From positions 12,391,777 through 12,455,776 of the forward strand of contig CM020619.1 of NCBI GenBank assembly GCA_009829735.1: DNA of 64,000 nt, written 5' to 3'. This DNA is from Pyropia yezoensis. Lineage: Eukaryota; Rhodophyta; Bangiophyceae; Bangiales; Bangiaceae. Below are positions 39,964-50,559 of this stretch, in pieces (the stretch's first letter is position 1; each line of letters opens with the position of its first letter). The notes under the pieces were generated by a model. It was not told the origin of the DNA. It did not search any database and saw only the letters and a list, made by a program, of their open reading frames with translations. A program made the translations under genes and the position numbers.

Positions 39964-42746
39964 ATGGCGCGGGCGCGCCTGGGGGAACCGCCAACCTCCC
40001 GGTGGCGCCACCTAGCCGGTGCTCATGGCGGCAGTGGCAGCAACGGTGGCACAGGATGCAGCGGTGGTGATGACGGCAACGACAGCGGCAGCGGTGCCGG
40101 CGGCGCCCCCCTGCCCCACTGTTTGACCGCTGACGCCGGGCGGGGCGCCCCGGGCTCCCGCCCGCGCGCCCCCACCCGCGGTCGCACCGCCACGCTGGCT
40201 GCCGTCATCGCTGCCGTCGCCACGCTGACCGCCTCGGGCCCCGCGGCGACTGCTGCCGTTGCGGTCCCCCCTTATGAGACGTGGCGTGGACCCCCGCCGG
40301 CGCCTCCGGTTGGCGTTCCCCTTCCCCCCGCCGTCGCCGCGGCCGCTGCCGCGGCCGCCGCTGCGGCCGCCACGCCCACCACCATCGACAACGTCGCTGC
40401 CGCCTCGCCCGCCGCAGCCTCGCCCGCCGCAGCCGCTGTCGCCGACGGCGCCACTCCTGCAACCCGCGAGGACGCCGCCATCGCTGCTGCCGCGGCCGTC
40501 GTCCCCTCCTCCGACGCGGCGTCGGCCGCCGCTGCCGCCGCTCCCGACGGGGCGACCTCTGTCCCCTTGCTGCTGCCCCCCCCCCTCTGACGCGGTGCCG
40601 CTGCCGCCGTCGATGCTGCTGCCGCGGTCGCCGCGCGTGGCGGCGGCAGCGGCGCCCGCCGCCCCCCCCCCTCCCCCCGCGCCCATCCCCGCCGTCCACC
40701 CTGGCCACACCCACGGGTCGGATGCCCCCCCCACCGCGTCCCCCCCGCCGCCGGCCGACGAGGCCGGCCGCGCGGCGCATGTGGCGGCCGCCCGCGCGGT
40801 CGCCGCGGCGTCGGCGGCGCAGCTCGACGCCGAGGCGCGGCCGGTGGGGCCAACCACCATGGAGCGCCTTGACGCGTGGCTCCCGCCGGCGGCGCCGCCG
40901 CCGCCGGCGGGTGCACGCGTCATCGGCGCATCGTCGTCGACGGGCGTGCCGCCAGCAAAGGCGGCCAAGGCGGCGGCCAAGGCGGCAGCCAAGGCGGCAG
41001 CCAAGGCGAAGGCAAAGGCCAAAGCCAAGGCGGCCGAGCGCGCCGCCCGCGACGCGCGCATTGCCAGGGCGGTGGCGGCGCTGCCGCCGCCGCCGGGCAC
41101 CCCGCGGGCCGCCCCGCCGGCGGTGGCGTGGGTGCTGGGGGGGGGGTGCGTTGCTGCTCGCCGCCGACTGGCTGGTCGTCCTCGTCACGGGTGGGTCCGC
41201 GGGTGGGGGTGCCGGCGCAGGGGGGGTTGGTGTGGGCGGTGGGGGTGCCGGCGGCAGCAGCGTCGGTGCCTTTCGCCGCGGCCGCTCCCCCGTTGGCTCC
41301 ACCGCGCTGCGCGTGGCGGCGTCTGCGTCGGCGGCCGCCGCCGCGGCGGTGGTGCGGTCGGTGGGCGCGCCCGCCACGCGGCGGCGGCTGGCGCGCCTGT
41401 CCCCCCGTGCAGCCGCCCTCCCCGCGGGCGTCCTTGTGGCGGTGGGGGTGGTGGTGGGCGCCCTCGCCGCGGGGCTGATGCGCCTCACCGCCCGCCTCCT
41501 CGTCGGGCAGGTCGGCGGGGGGTGGGCGGCGGGCTGGGGCCCCGACGGCGTCCTCCGCGCCGGCGCCATCCACTTTGCCGTCGGCGGGCTCTGTGCGCTC
41601 GCCACCCACGCGGCGGTGGTACCGCTGGACGTGGTCAAGACCCGCCAGCAAACCACCAGCGACGCCATGGCCGCGGCGGCTGGCGGTGACGGGGGTGGTG
41701 GTGGCAAGGCCGCCACGGGCGGGGGTGGTGGTGGTGCAGCCGGCGGGGGTGCTCGCCCGTCGGCGGCGGCAGTGACGCGGTCCATCCTCGCCACCGACGG
41801 CCCCGCGGGGCTGCTCGTTGGGCTGGGCGCCACTGCGGTCGGCTACTTCGCGCACGGGGGGGTCAAGTTTGCCGTCTACGAGGCGCTCCGCGCGCGTCTG
41901 TCTGCCGCCGCCGCGGGCGCCACTGGGGCAGCGGCGACGGCGGGAGGGGGGGGGGGCGTGCCCCCGTGGGCAGCTGCCGCCTCGGCGGCCGTCGCCGAGA
42001 CGCTCGCCTGCCTCGCACTGTGCCCCATGGAGGCGGTCCGCATCCGAGCGGTGGCGTCGCGGGCGCCGGCCAAGGGGGGGCCCCCCCTCATCGCCGCCAC
42101 CACCACCCTCGCGTCCGGCTCTGTGGGCACCCCCTTGTCCTTCTCGTCACCGCCGTCGCCCGCGGCGCCGTCGCCCGTGACGCCGTCGTCGTCGTCGGGG
42201 CTGGCGTCCTCGCCACTGGTGGGGGCGACCCGGTTGACCCCCCGTGACCATGGCGGGGGCACCCCCCCGCCCCCCCCCCTCAGTGCCCTCCCCCACCGGG
42301 CCCCCCCCGGCAGCCCGTCCACGCCCGCCTTTCCCCCCGGCCTGTGGGCGGGCGCGGCGGCGCTAGTGGCCGAGGCGGGCGTCCGCCGGGGGCTCTACCG
42401 CGGCCTCCCCCTCCTCCTCCTTCGGCAGCTGCCCTACACAGTGACCACGTTTGTCACCTACGAGGCGCTGGTGGGCGGCTTCCGTACCGCCCTCGCGGCC
42501 GCCGCCCCGGGTATGGGTGGGGGGGCGGGGCCGCCACCCGCCCTTGCCGCAGCGCTGGCGGGTGCCGCCGCGGGGGCAGCCGCGGCGGTCGTCTCCCACC
42601 CGGCCGACTCGCTGCTGTCGGCGGTGGCGTCTGCGACGCCGGGGGGGGGTTGGAAGCGCGGGCATCCGGGTGTGCCGGCGGCCGGGGGCACCCCCCGCAG
42701 CACCGCGGGCAGCACCGCCGGCGTCGGTGGAGGCAGTGGTGGTGGA

Positions 42747-42805
<59 letters not shown>

Positions 42806-43193
42806 CACACCGAGGGTGACGGTTAGCAGCCTGGTTGGGGCGGCGGCCAGCCTGGGCTGGGCCGGCCTCTGGGCGGGCCTTGCCCCCCGCACCGCCGCGG
42901 TGGCGCTGATGCTAGGCACCCAGCTGGGCGGCTACGAGGCGATCAAGGCGGGCCTCGGCGTGGGCGTCGCCGCGTCTGCCGCCGCAGCCGCTGCGGCGGC
43001 GACGGGAGGGGCTGGGGGGGGTAGGGGGTCTGCCGCGGACCGCCTCGCGGCGGTGGTGCTTGCCGCGTCAGAGGGGGGGGGGGTGGGCCGCGGGGGAGGC
43101 GGGGCGGGGGCGGGGGGCGGGGTGGCGCGCGTTGGCGCCAGGGTGGTGGGGGAGGTGGTGGTGGCGGCCGCCGCCACGCAGGGGCGGCTGTAG
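39964..43193 (+). CDS. Mitochondrial carrier family protein of the phosphate-carrier type with a very long N-terminal extension (frame changes at poly-C and poly-G)
   Basis: The C-terminal part (about 41560-42960) has three carrier repeats. Their signatures are THAAVVPLDVVKTRQQ, CLALCPMEAVRIRA and VVSHPADSLLSAV. The third lacks the usual basic residue and has Ser in its place, which is characteristic of mitochondrial phosphate carriers (PiC), so phosphate transport across an inner organelle membrane is the likely role. Repeats are separated by large Gly/Ala/Ser inserts, one at 42730-42810 being almost pure Gly. Upstream, an Ala/Pro-rich region, a Lys/Ala helix (KAAAKAAAKAAAKAKAKAKA, about 40960-41035) and two possible extra membrane segments (ALLLAADWLVVLV; GVLVAVGVVVGALAAGL) precede the carrier core. 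The reading path uses ATG 39964, then changes frame at the C run near 40576-40585 and the G run near 41140. A total of about 1,070 residues contrasts with about 300-350 for the family. Carrier identity is strong; the extension is less sure. Confidence 0.78.
40957..41036 (+). repeat. Lys/Ala minisatellite within the carrier gene
   Basis: AAGGCGGCCAAGGCGGC-type units of about 12-15 bp repeated six or more times, encoding alternating Lys and Ala. In frame, so unit-number changes are tolerated. Confidence 0.65.
42736..42805 (+). repeat. GGC/GGT triplet tract within the carrier gene
   Basis: About 70 bp of GGT then GGC triplets encoding a poly-Gly loop between carrier repeats. The antisense reads GCC. 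Confidence 0.8.
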
Positions 43194-43782
43194 CGCGTTG
43201 GGGGGGGGATTATCCTCGGCAACAAGCGCCTCGGACCCTTCCCAAGTGCTTTCTTTCTTTCCAACAGCTCTTTCTTGCGCTCCTGCAATGGGTGGTGCAG
43301 GGCGCACGAGGGATGGCGCTATCCACCGTCAGGGACCCCGCACTGCGCGAGAGAGCCGACACTCTGCACAGACGAGTATTCCAACAACTATGCGTACATA
43401 CTGTACAGTACGGCGCATAGAGTGCTGTACGCGGGACGGCCACGCTGGGGGCACACCCCTGCCGGCACGCACGTGCGGGGCACGTGAGCAACGCGTGCCA
43501 CCGCGGAGCCAACGCGAGCCAGCGTCCACCCCAGGCGGGCTGATTCGAGGGGCCCCCCGCGGGCCACCGGGTCCGTTTCGACGGAGCGGCCCCCTCCCGA
43601 ACGCATCCCGCCCACATTGGCCGGCGGGTGCTTGCATGCAAATCGGTAGACTTCCAGCCTCAATGGCTCGTTCCGGGCCGCCATCCCCAAAAGGGTCGTG
43701 TGCCGCGGCCTTGCATCAGCGATACGCCCTGACCGATGACAGCACAGGTGTTCCTATCCCTGTCGGAATACGAGGAGGGGAC
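43194..43782. other. Carrier 3' region and left flank of the transposon
   Basis: About 590 bp with no supported gene. It contains the palindrome TACTGTACAGTA at 43399-43410. Confidence 0.45.
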
Positions 43783-43806
43783 ATCGTCGCTAGGGCCCGA
43801 AATCGC
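43783..43806 (+). repeat. Left terminal inverted repeat
   Basis: 24 bp starting ATCGTCGCTAGGGCCC, identical to the reverse complement of 55978-56001. The match continues as (A/C)TCGCA for six more bases with one mismatch. Confidence 0.92.
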
Positions 43807-43950
43807 ATCGCAACGCCCTCGCAGCGTCGCAGCCTCGCAGACCCCCCCTGGCGGCATATTCAAGGGTGGTCGCAGATCCGATCGCAAACCGGAGTTGAGC
43901 GGTTTGCGAAGACCTGCTGCGAGCTGCAACGGTGTGCTTTTCGAGCGAGG
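43803..43950. repeat. Subterminal TCGCA / TGCGA repeats, left end
   Basis: Repeated TCGCA motifs (43803, 43808, then in CCTCGCAGCGTCGCAGCCTCGCAG, GTCGCAG, GATCGCAAACC) and inverted copies (TTTGCGA, CTGCGA). Similar motifs occur at the right end. These are probably binding sites for the element's transposase; role inferred from CACTA-type elements. Confidence 0.6.
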
Positions 43951-44676
43951 CGCTCCACAAAGGTCTCGTGTGTGCTTCTCTTATGGGTTTTGATTGGCTG
44001 TCCCAAGCTGTCACACTCGATCGAGGCGCTCAAGTCTCGTCTTGAAGAGCTCGAGAGGAGTCTCCCTCTTACAGAAGAGTACTGCCAACCAGCGTCAAGA
44101 GGCTCAGCTTTGAGTGGTCATTCGCAGGTGGGCTACGCTGCACGGGATGCGAGCGTTTAAGCCAGTTGGGCCGCCCCGTTAGATCCCACACGCTCTGGCG
44201 TGACGGCTGCGGCGATCCGCCCCCCCTCGTAGTGCTATCCTTAGCCAGGTGACACCTTCCCCGACCACTTGTTCGCCCTCATCTTCGCTCCACTTCTCCC
44301 CCCCACCCCCCACCCCCCACCTCCCCCCTGGCGCCTCTCCCCCCCGGCGACTGGGCACGTGGTCCCAGGGTGTGCGACCGAGTGGGGCGTGCCTGTTGGC
44401 GGGGGTGCATGCACCCTGCCACTCACGCCCCGCACGATTGACGTCGCTTCTGTCCACCACGGCCATCCCGTCCTTTCTACCTTCACGGCAAGCCATGCTT
44501 GTAACGATGAACGAGGCGCGCGTTTGCAACCCAATTCCCGTTGCTGGCGCTTCGCATCGTCCGGACCACCCACCGCCTACTACTTTCTACGTGCAGCAGC
44601 GTTGTTCTCTCTTGCGGCGGCGGACGTCGCCGCCTTCATCACGCTCCTCGCCGCAAAGGATGGCGCAACGGCAGCC

Positions 44677-45178
44677 ATGGTCTTTGAGTCACTGGAGGCT
44701 GCTCGCCCCTCTGCAAGGGCAGCTTTCGCGTCGCACCGTCGCCATGAGGAGCTCGCTCGGCCATTATCAACATCCCGAAACCCGCCAGCGGCTGCGGTCT
44801 CCAGCACCGCCGGTGCCACCCTCGATGGCGCTGCGGAGTGTACGTCCCACAAACCTTGGACTCCCTGTTATCAACCGTGTCTTTCGCCTTTCACCCGGCC
44901 GCTTCAAGAGCAGTGAGCGTTGACGCGCAATCGAATGTGCAGACCTCGCCCGACTGCTCGAGCTTGTGCGTCACATCCGCTACAGGGCTTTGCTTGACGC
45001 CACGAACACCTCGCTGCCCACCTGGCGGCTGTGGACTCCCGTCTGTCGGCAGGTCCAGCACTGCATCAACCGCGAACTTGTGGCTCTGCCTGCGGGCGTG
45101 CTCGTCGGGGCCAAGAGTCACGATCACCTCCGCTTCTCCGCACGACGTCCTGAATTGCGCCGCGTTGTGCTTCTGTGA
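44677..45178 (+). CDS. Small transposon-encoded protein of unknown function (at least two exons, 5' end uncertain)
   Basis: Exon A ends at 44839 and exon B is 44943-45178. The GAGT/GTACGT donor and GAATGTGCAG acceptor join AAEY to LARLLELVRHIRYRAL in frame, giving at least 132 residues from the ATG at 44677 (MVFESLEAARPSARAAF). The open frame continues upstream of that ATG (AAALFSLAAADVAAFITLLA), so the true start may lie earlier or in another exon. Exon B reads TWRLWTPVCRQVQHCINREL and ends RRPELRRVVLL. Helical, with no recognisable domain. Lies on the same strand as and just upstream of the SET gene, inside the terminal repeats, so it is probably part of the element. Function unknown. Confidence 0.5.
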
Positions 45179-45437
45179 GGCGGTCTACATTGAATCCGAC
45201 TAGCGTCGCCACCACCACGACGACAACCACCACCACCACTACCCCCTACCTCCCCCTCGGAGCTCTCGGCCCTGTCTCTCCCCCCCCACCTCCCCCCCCC
45301 CTCCCTCTGCATCGCGCCGCCTGACCAGTGACTCTGCCGCTGTACTTGCATGCAGTCCTGCTCGAGTGGACCCCTGTTTTTGTCACGCTCGCGCCGCACA
45401 ACGCGCCACTGAGAGCGGAGTTCATCCGTTGTGCGCG

Positions 45438-46280
45438 ATGTCGCTGACGACACCGGGGTGGGAGCCTCCCTTCGGCATGCCACCTCATTCGCGTCTTCCT
45501 TCCTCAGTCATGAACGACTTGTACAAGCACACTGACGTTCAGGCTGTCGCTGGTGGCGTCAACCTCAAGCGCCTTCCAGTGCACGAGTGGCCGGAGCGCT
45601 GTCGGTCCATTTACAAGTCGGAGCTTCGAGACGTCGATGACGCTGGTGCACCGTGGCTTCTTCATGCTGACGCCGCTGCCTACGGAACGGAGGTGCGGAC
45701 GTCTAGCATTCGTGGTGCTGGGCTGGGAGTTTTCGCCACGCGCTTTATCGAGAAGGACGAGGGCATTCTTCCTTATTTCGGGCAATTCGTGTACCATGAC
45801 CTGCAGGTGCCAGCTAGGTCGCGTAGCGCGCGCCTTTCTGGCGCGAGCTACGGAGCAAAGGCTGTCTCGTCCGCGCTGGCGACTACGGCGCGCCGTTGGC
45901 AGGAAACGGCGCTTCAAATTCGGACGGGCGGTGAGCTCTGGCAGGGGTCATCCTCTGCGGAGGCTATGGCGTCTTTTGTGCGGACACCATGTGACGCTGC
46001 TCTGAGATCGGGGACGGCGCAGGTATCCTCTCCGGTTTGGGTCGTCCCAGCTGCCTGTTGTGCGGGTGGGAAAGTCAACGACCCGTACCCCTACCTTGTC
46101 GCCAATGCTGAGTACGAGCAGCAGCGCGAGTCTGTCTGTACGAAGAAGGACCTGGTGCGCGCGGGCTGCGGCTTCTTGCGCGTCACTAAGGATATCGACA
46201 TCGGTGAAGAGGTTGTGGTGTCGTACGGGCGTCGACATCCTGTTCACGCGCGCGTGCGTGGGTGGACTTCTGCGTCGTGA
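45438..46280 (+). CDS. Transposon-encoded SET-domain protein
   Basis: SET domains usually transfer methyl groups from S-adenosylmethionine to lysines of histones or other proteins. 280 residues from ATG at 45438 (MSLTTPGWEPPFG). Conserved pieces in order: SSIRGAGLGVFATRFIEKDE with ILPYFGQFV (first SET half, residues about 93-123), then KVNDPYPYLVANAEY in the position of the cofactor-binding N-H-S-C.PN-like motif, and FLRVTKDIDIGEEVVVSYG (catalytic-tyrosine segment GEE...YG). There is no pre-SET Cys cluster. Between the halves a less conserved stretch (about 45806-46020) is flanked by CTGCAG/GTGCC and GGCGCAG/GTATCC, so it could be an in-frame intron of 215 or so bases; both versions remain open. 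Position inside the transposon suggests a role in the element's chromatin state or in escaping silencing, which is inference. Confidence 0.72.
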   Translation: MSLTTPGWEPPFGMPPHSRLPSSVMNDLYKHTDVQAVAGGVNLKRLPVHEWPERCRSIYKSELRDVDDAGAPWLLHADAAAYGTEVRTSSIRGAGLGVFATRFIEKDEGILPYFGQFVYHDLQVPARSRSARLSGASYGAKAVSSALATTARRWQETALQIRTGGELWQGSSSAEAMASFVRTPCDAALRSGTAQVSSPVWVVPAACCAGGKVNDPYPYLVANAEYEQQRESVCTKKDLVRAGCGFLRVTKDIDIGEEVVVSYGRRHPVHARVRGWTSAS

Positions 46281-46756
46281 TTGATGTTGCTTTTGTTGTG
46301 CTGTGAGTGGCTGAGAGCGACTGTATGAACGGTCAGTTAGGACACTGCTTGCTTTTTGCTTCCTGTTTGCGTAGAAAACTTGCTTGATGCCCATGCACGC
46401 GTGATTTTACTCTGCCTGTTGTACAACTTGAGCAACACGAGTCAAATGCCATGTATGTCCACCCCTCAAATCCGCCTTAACGCTGCAACATAGAGGCAAT
46501 ACTCCAGGCAGCGGCGACGGCGGCTCCCCAAGGTTCTACGTTCCCCATGCATATCCCACGATTCCCCGTCTCCCCTTCACCCTGCTCCCCGTGCTTTCCG
46601 GCCACTGCGCTCCACATGCTTCCCCACTGACTACCCGCGACTACAGCGCTTACATTGCCAGCGACGGAGTCGCCGTAGCGCGGCGTAGACGCCCACAGTG
46701 TGGCGTGCGTCTATACCATGGATCGGCATTGCCATGCTTGGCGCCAGCATTCGCGG
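46281..46756. other. Intergenic region between the SET gene and the transposase 3' end
   Basis: Convergent gene ends inside the transposon. No frame or motif is supported; it should contain both 3' ends. Confidence 0.45.
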
Positions 46757-49700
46757 TCACGTGCGACCGTCGATGTGCCACGGGTGAAAGTCGTTCACAA
46801 ACATCCGCTCCTTCAATCTCTCACCTGGGTCTCCTTCGCAGCTCAACGGGACAGCGGCTACACCACGACGTGCGGTGAGGTCTGCGAAGTCCGGCATCAG
46901 CAAGAGCAGCCGACGGATTGACGACACTGGAAAAAGGCGAAGGGCGACTCGCGATCTGCCGGGGATAACCCGCCACGCAAGCCTCGCGCAGCCTCTCGCA
47001 CTCAGCGGGCAGCCTGGATCTGCCTCCACCTCTTCCATCTCGGCGATGATGGCCACGTCGCCATAATCTTTCCGCAGTACAGCACGCACAACTCCGACAC
47101 TTGCAGTATCTGACGCACTGCCGTCTGCCTGGTACAGCACAGCATCGTACCACGCTGAGCCGTAGAAGGAGTCCGACACATGCATCACCTGCACGGTTGG
47201 CGTGCCGCAATCCATAACAGCGCGGAGCTTAGAGCTCGAAACCAGGCGCACCTTAGTGCTTGCAGGCTGACCCAAAATCTCCGCAATCCCCACCAGGTCT
47301 GGACGAGCCTCGAGCTCACCAACAGTTGCTTGCTGAAGATTGTGAGAGGATGAACCACGGGACCTTGACGCGGGTTCTTCAACACCAGTCGGTGCAGCAC
47401 GAGCACCTTGTCCAGCGAGAAACCGTTCCTGCCCATCTCGAGGAGCACGTGATGCAGCGCCGCGAGTCAGTCCATCAGCATCGTCCAGGCGACGGAGGAT
47501 AGCATGCGAACCGCGTGCGTGGACAACGAGCTGCCGCGTAAAGTCGCCCAAGTGCTTGTTAGTCCGTGAATAGAAAGGCTTGTCGTGCTTGTGCTCCGAC
47601 TCGTTGCTCGCTGTGTTCCCGTTCTGGAGGTCGCCGTGCCACCGGATGGCCGACATGATGTGACAAAGCAGCTTGTGGACCTTGGTTGAGTGAATCTCCC
47701 CAAGAATGGGGTTGACGTACAGCGTGACGAACCGAGACGCCTGCTCCGCAATGGAGAGCCCCCGCGCAAGGGTCATGGGCGGCGGCACAGTAGAGCGCAC
47801 TTGTCCGCTGATGCGGGAGTATAGAGACGCGTACTCGGCAAACAAAGCCGTCACAGCACGGTCATACGGGGTGTTTGCCCACGCGGCGTGGTATGCCGCC
47901 CAGTCGAAGCAAAATCTTTTCCGGACATCGACCGCTTCCGCTTCGTTGTCGGCGTCATACTCGTCCTCGTCGGAAGGGCCGTCGTCTTCGTTGCACACTA
48001 TCAGCCCGGGCGTGCCATCCACAGGCAAACGTGGTGCCGCAGGAAGTTCTGTGGGCGCGCACGGTTGGTCTGCAAAAGCAAACAAACCAGGTACAATAAA
48101 CGGCAGCGCTGCGATGCCGTCTCGCTGCTGCTTCCCGGTGAACACTGCTTGTTTTCCTTCCGTCAAGTACCTTCAAGGTTCGAGAGGCAGACGTCACGAC
48201 GCCAAGGCACGCAATAAACGGAAAAAGATGTCAGCATAAGAACGAGGCCACAAGCACCGTGTTGTCTCACGAACAGGGCACGGCGCGGCGTACGGCAAAG
48301 ACGAGATTGAGACACTTACCCCGGCTTTGTTGTGCACGCTCTGCTGCGTCGATGGAGGTGATCTAGGCGTTTGTTCCCAATACGTAGCGCGTCAGCTGCA
48401 GTTCCAGCCAGAGGGAAACGCTCGCGGCACAAGTGTGTAAACAACTTGCTAAGGCGTTGCACAAGCATGCGCGTCAGGCCAACGTCGAGCGCCTATAGTT
48501 GGAAACATTCATTGCAGGCACGAAGGGGAGGCAAGTTGGTTCTGGTTAGTGTCCAAGCCTGCAATAGAAGCCGCAGAGAAACGCACGGCAAGGCATGATA
48601 GAGTGAGCGTGACGTACATGCAAGATGTCGAACCCGATCATGTTGAAGAGCAAGTAAGGTGCCGTAGACAGCCCCGCCATACAGGCCAGCGCGGGTGGCA
48701 CGCTGGTACTGCTGTCCACAGCCTCCAACGCCAGTCTTCGCTGGCGCATCCGCTTGTCCCGGCGACATCGAAACCCCTCTATCTGCCGCTCCAATGTGGA
48801 AATCACTGCACGATCGCGGGCGCGTAGGGCCTCCGCTCCTCCCAGGACCGACACGTGCACATGGCAGTTGGAGCATGGGTGGGTGCACTTTCCCGACTTC
48901 AAGCCCAGCACAGCGCGTTCTTCGGGTTGGTCGCAGACGTACATGAGAATGCGCGGGAATGCTGTCACTGTGCGGTCGCCATGACGAAGTCGAGCACCGA
49001 CATGACTGGCCGCAATAGAGGAGCGAAAAGCCGAATAGAGCATCCGCTGCAGCATGCCACAGCGCCTGACGCGGCCTCGCTCACCCGCCGAGCGCTCTTG
49101 CTCTGTTCGCACAACTGGAATATATGCTACTGTGTGCCACTCCGCGTGGCCCGAGGTGTCATTCACCAGCTTCACGCGCACAGGGTACAGCTTGTGCGCT
49201 GCGGAGCGACATACAAACATTCAATGAGAGGACAAAACTTGGTAGCCACTGGGCGTACTCAGTTAGATTCCATCACTCGGCGTTGCTGTCCCAAACGCAC
49301 TTCGGCCCAGCCCTGCAGACGCTCCCTAGGCATCCCCACGAGTCTCTCCGAAACGCACCGCCTGACCACGACAATAAACTGGCGTCGCTGTACACATGTA
49401 TGCCCAAGATGCACGAAGAAGGGCCGTTGTCAGTGACGACTTCTGCCTCGCTTAAACGGAATGCGTCGCCATCCATAGCTGACTGCCGCCTGTCCGTGGG
49501 AGGCGCGGGACCCGTCAAGCCGCTCCACAGCTGCACGCCGAACGCGTGCGCCATGCACATGATAACGTCCAGTACAGGGCGGAAGTAACCCTCGTACGTC
49601 ACCCCCCCCTCCGTCAAGCGGATTCGCTTCCATCCAAGGTGCAGTACGGCCACCGCAATGTCGTCCTTCACAGCGTTGACAATTGACTGCGGCGTCGGGA

Positions 49701-50559
49701 ATACGTCGCGTAGCTTCTGCTCGTGCCCATCGTCAACGACCATTCCAGGACGTGTGCCGTCCCAGGTGTCCAAGAGCTCGTACAGAAACATGAGCTCACG
49801 CTCAGACAATCCCGAGCCCCCAACGCGCATCACAAAGCGGAGCACCGCACGAGGCCGCGTCGTGCTGAACAATCCTGGCCTTGCACCCTTTCGCTCTTCG
49901 ACAGTGCACGTGGCCCTCTCGTAGTCTCTCAGCGACTCAAACACCGCTCGTAGCTTTGTTGCCAGGGATGAGTAGTCGTAGGCAGACGGCAGCATGTGCA
50001 GCGGGATGGGCTGCCCGTTCTCGTCAACGCGATCAGTGCGTGTCATCTCAAATAGCTCCTGCAGCACCATTCTCGCGCTCTCATCGAAGCAACCGCGCTC
50101 GTCAGCCTCGAGCGGATCTGTACAAGCACCGCGCTCCTGTTCACCAGCATCGGCGCCATCTGGGAGGCGTCCACGCTGCTGTACGGGTACCTCCTCTGGT
50201 CTGCCATCTCCAGCACGCCCCCTACTGCCCATAGCATCATTTCGAGGAAGAGCGTCATCCTCCCACGAAGCATTAGACCGACCAGCTCCGTCAGAGTTGC
50301 CGTTGCTGGCGTCTGACGCAGCTTCGTCGCCGTTGCCGCTGTTGCTGCCACTTGCGGACAGGCGCCTCCGCTTCCAGCGGGAGCGACGAACGTGAAAAGG
50401 CACTCCTCGGCCGTGCACTGCCAGATGGTGACGACGAAGTCCTGCCAAACGCACCGTACAAAAGCCGCACACCGCGCACTCCATCTGGCGCACTTGTATG
50501 CGGTGAAGGGCGGCCATATCCATGGCTAGTGGCTCGCCCTCGCCGGCGTCGGTGTGCAT
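46757..50559 (-). CDS. Plavaka-like transposase with N-terminal C2H2 zinc finger (four exons)
   Basis: Exons are 50559-49359, 49198-48618, 48492-48320 and 48170-46757. Donors are GTGCGT, GTACGT and GTAAGT; acceptors are TCCGCAG, AACTATAG and CTTGAAG. Together they give exactly 1,123 codons (1,122 residues). A classical C2H2 finger (CAVC...HHLAVH) lies near residues 25-50. The DDE-type core has GIHVYSD..LLSWSG joined by splicing to AHKLYPVRVKLVND, then PRILMYVCDQPEERAVLGLK with a Cys pair (CTHPCSNCH), then FDILH joined to ALDVGLTRMLVQ, then FTGKQQRDGIAALPF, and a C-terminal STKVHKLLCHIMSAIRWHG and TASNESEHKHDKPFYSRTNKH. This order matches the fungal Plavaka group of CACTA-related transposases (...YSD...G..PV....ND; DxPEq; LH; LPF; ...E..H...K..Y..TNKK). 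It should cut and paste the element by binding its ends. Splicing restores all motifs, so the gene may be active. Confidence 0.85.
49199..49358 (-). other. Transposase intron 1
   Basis: 160 bp, GGCG/GTGCGT donor and CTCCGCAG acceptor. Joins the YSD..L.SWSG half-motif to KLYPVRVKLVND. Introns 2 (48493-48617) and 3 (48171-48319) are 125 and 149 bp. Confidence 0.85.
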
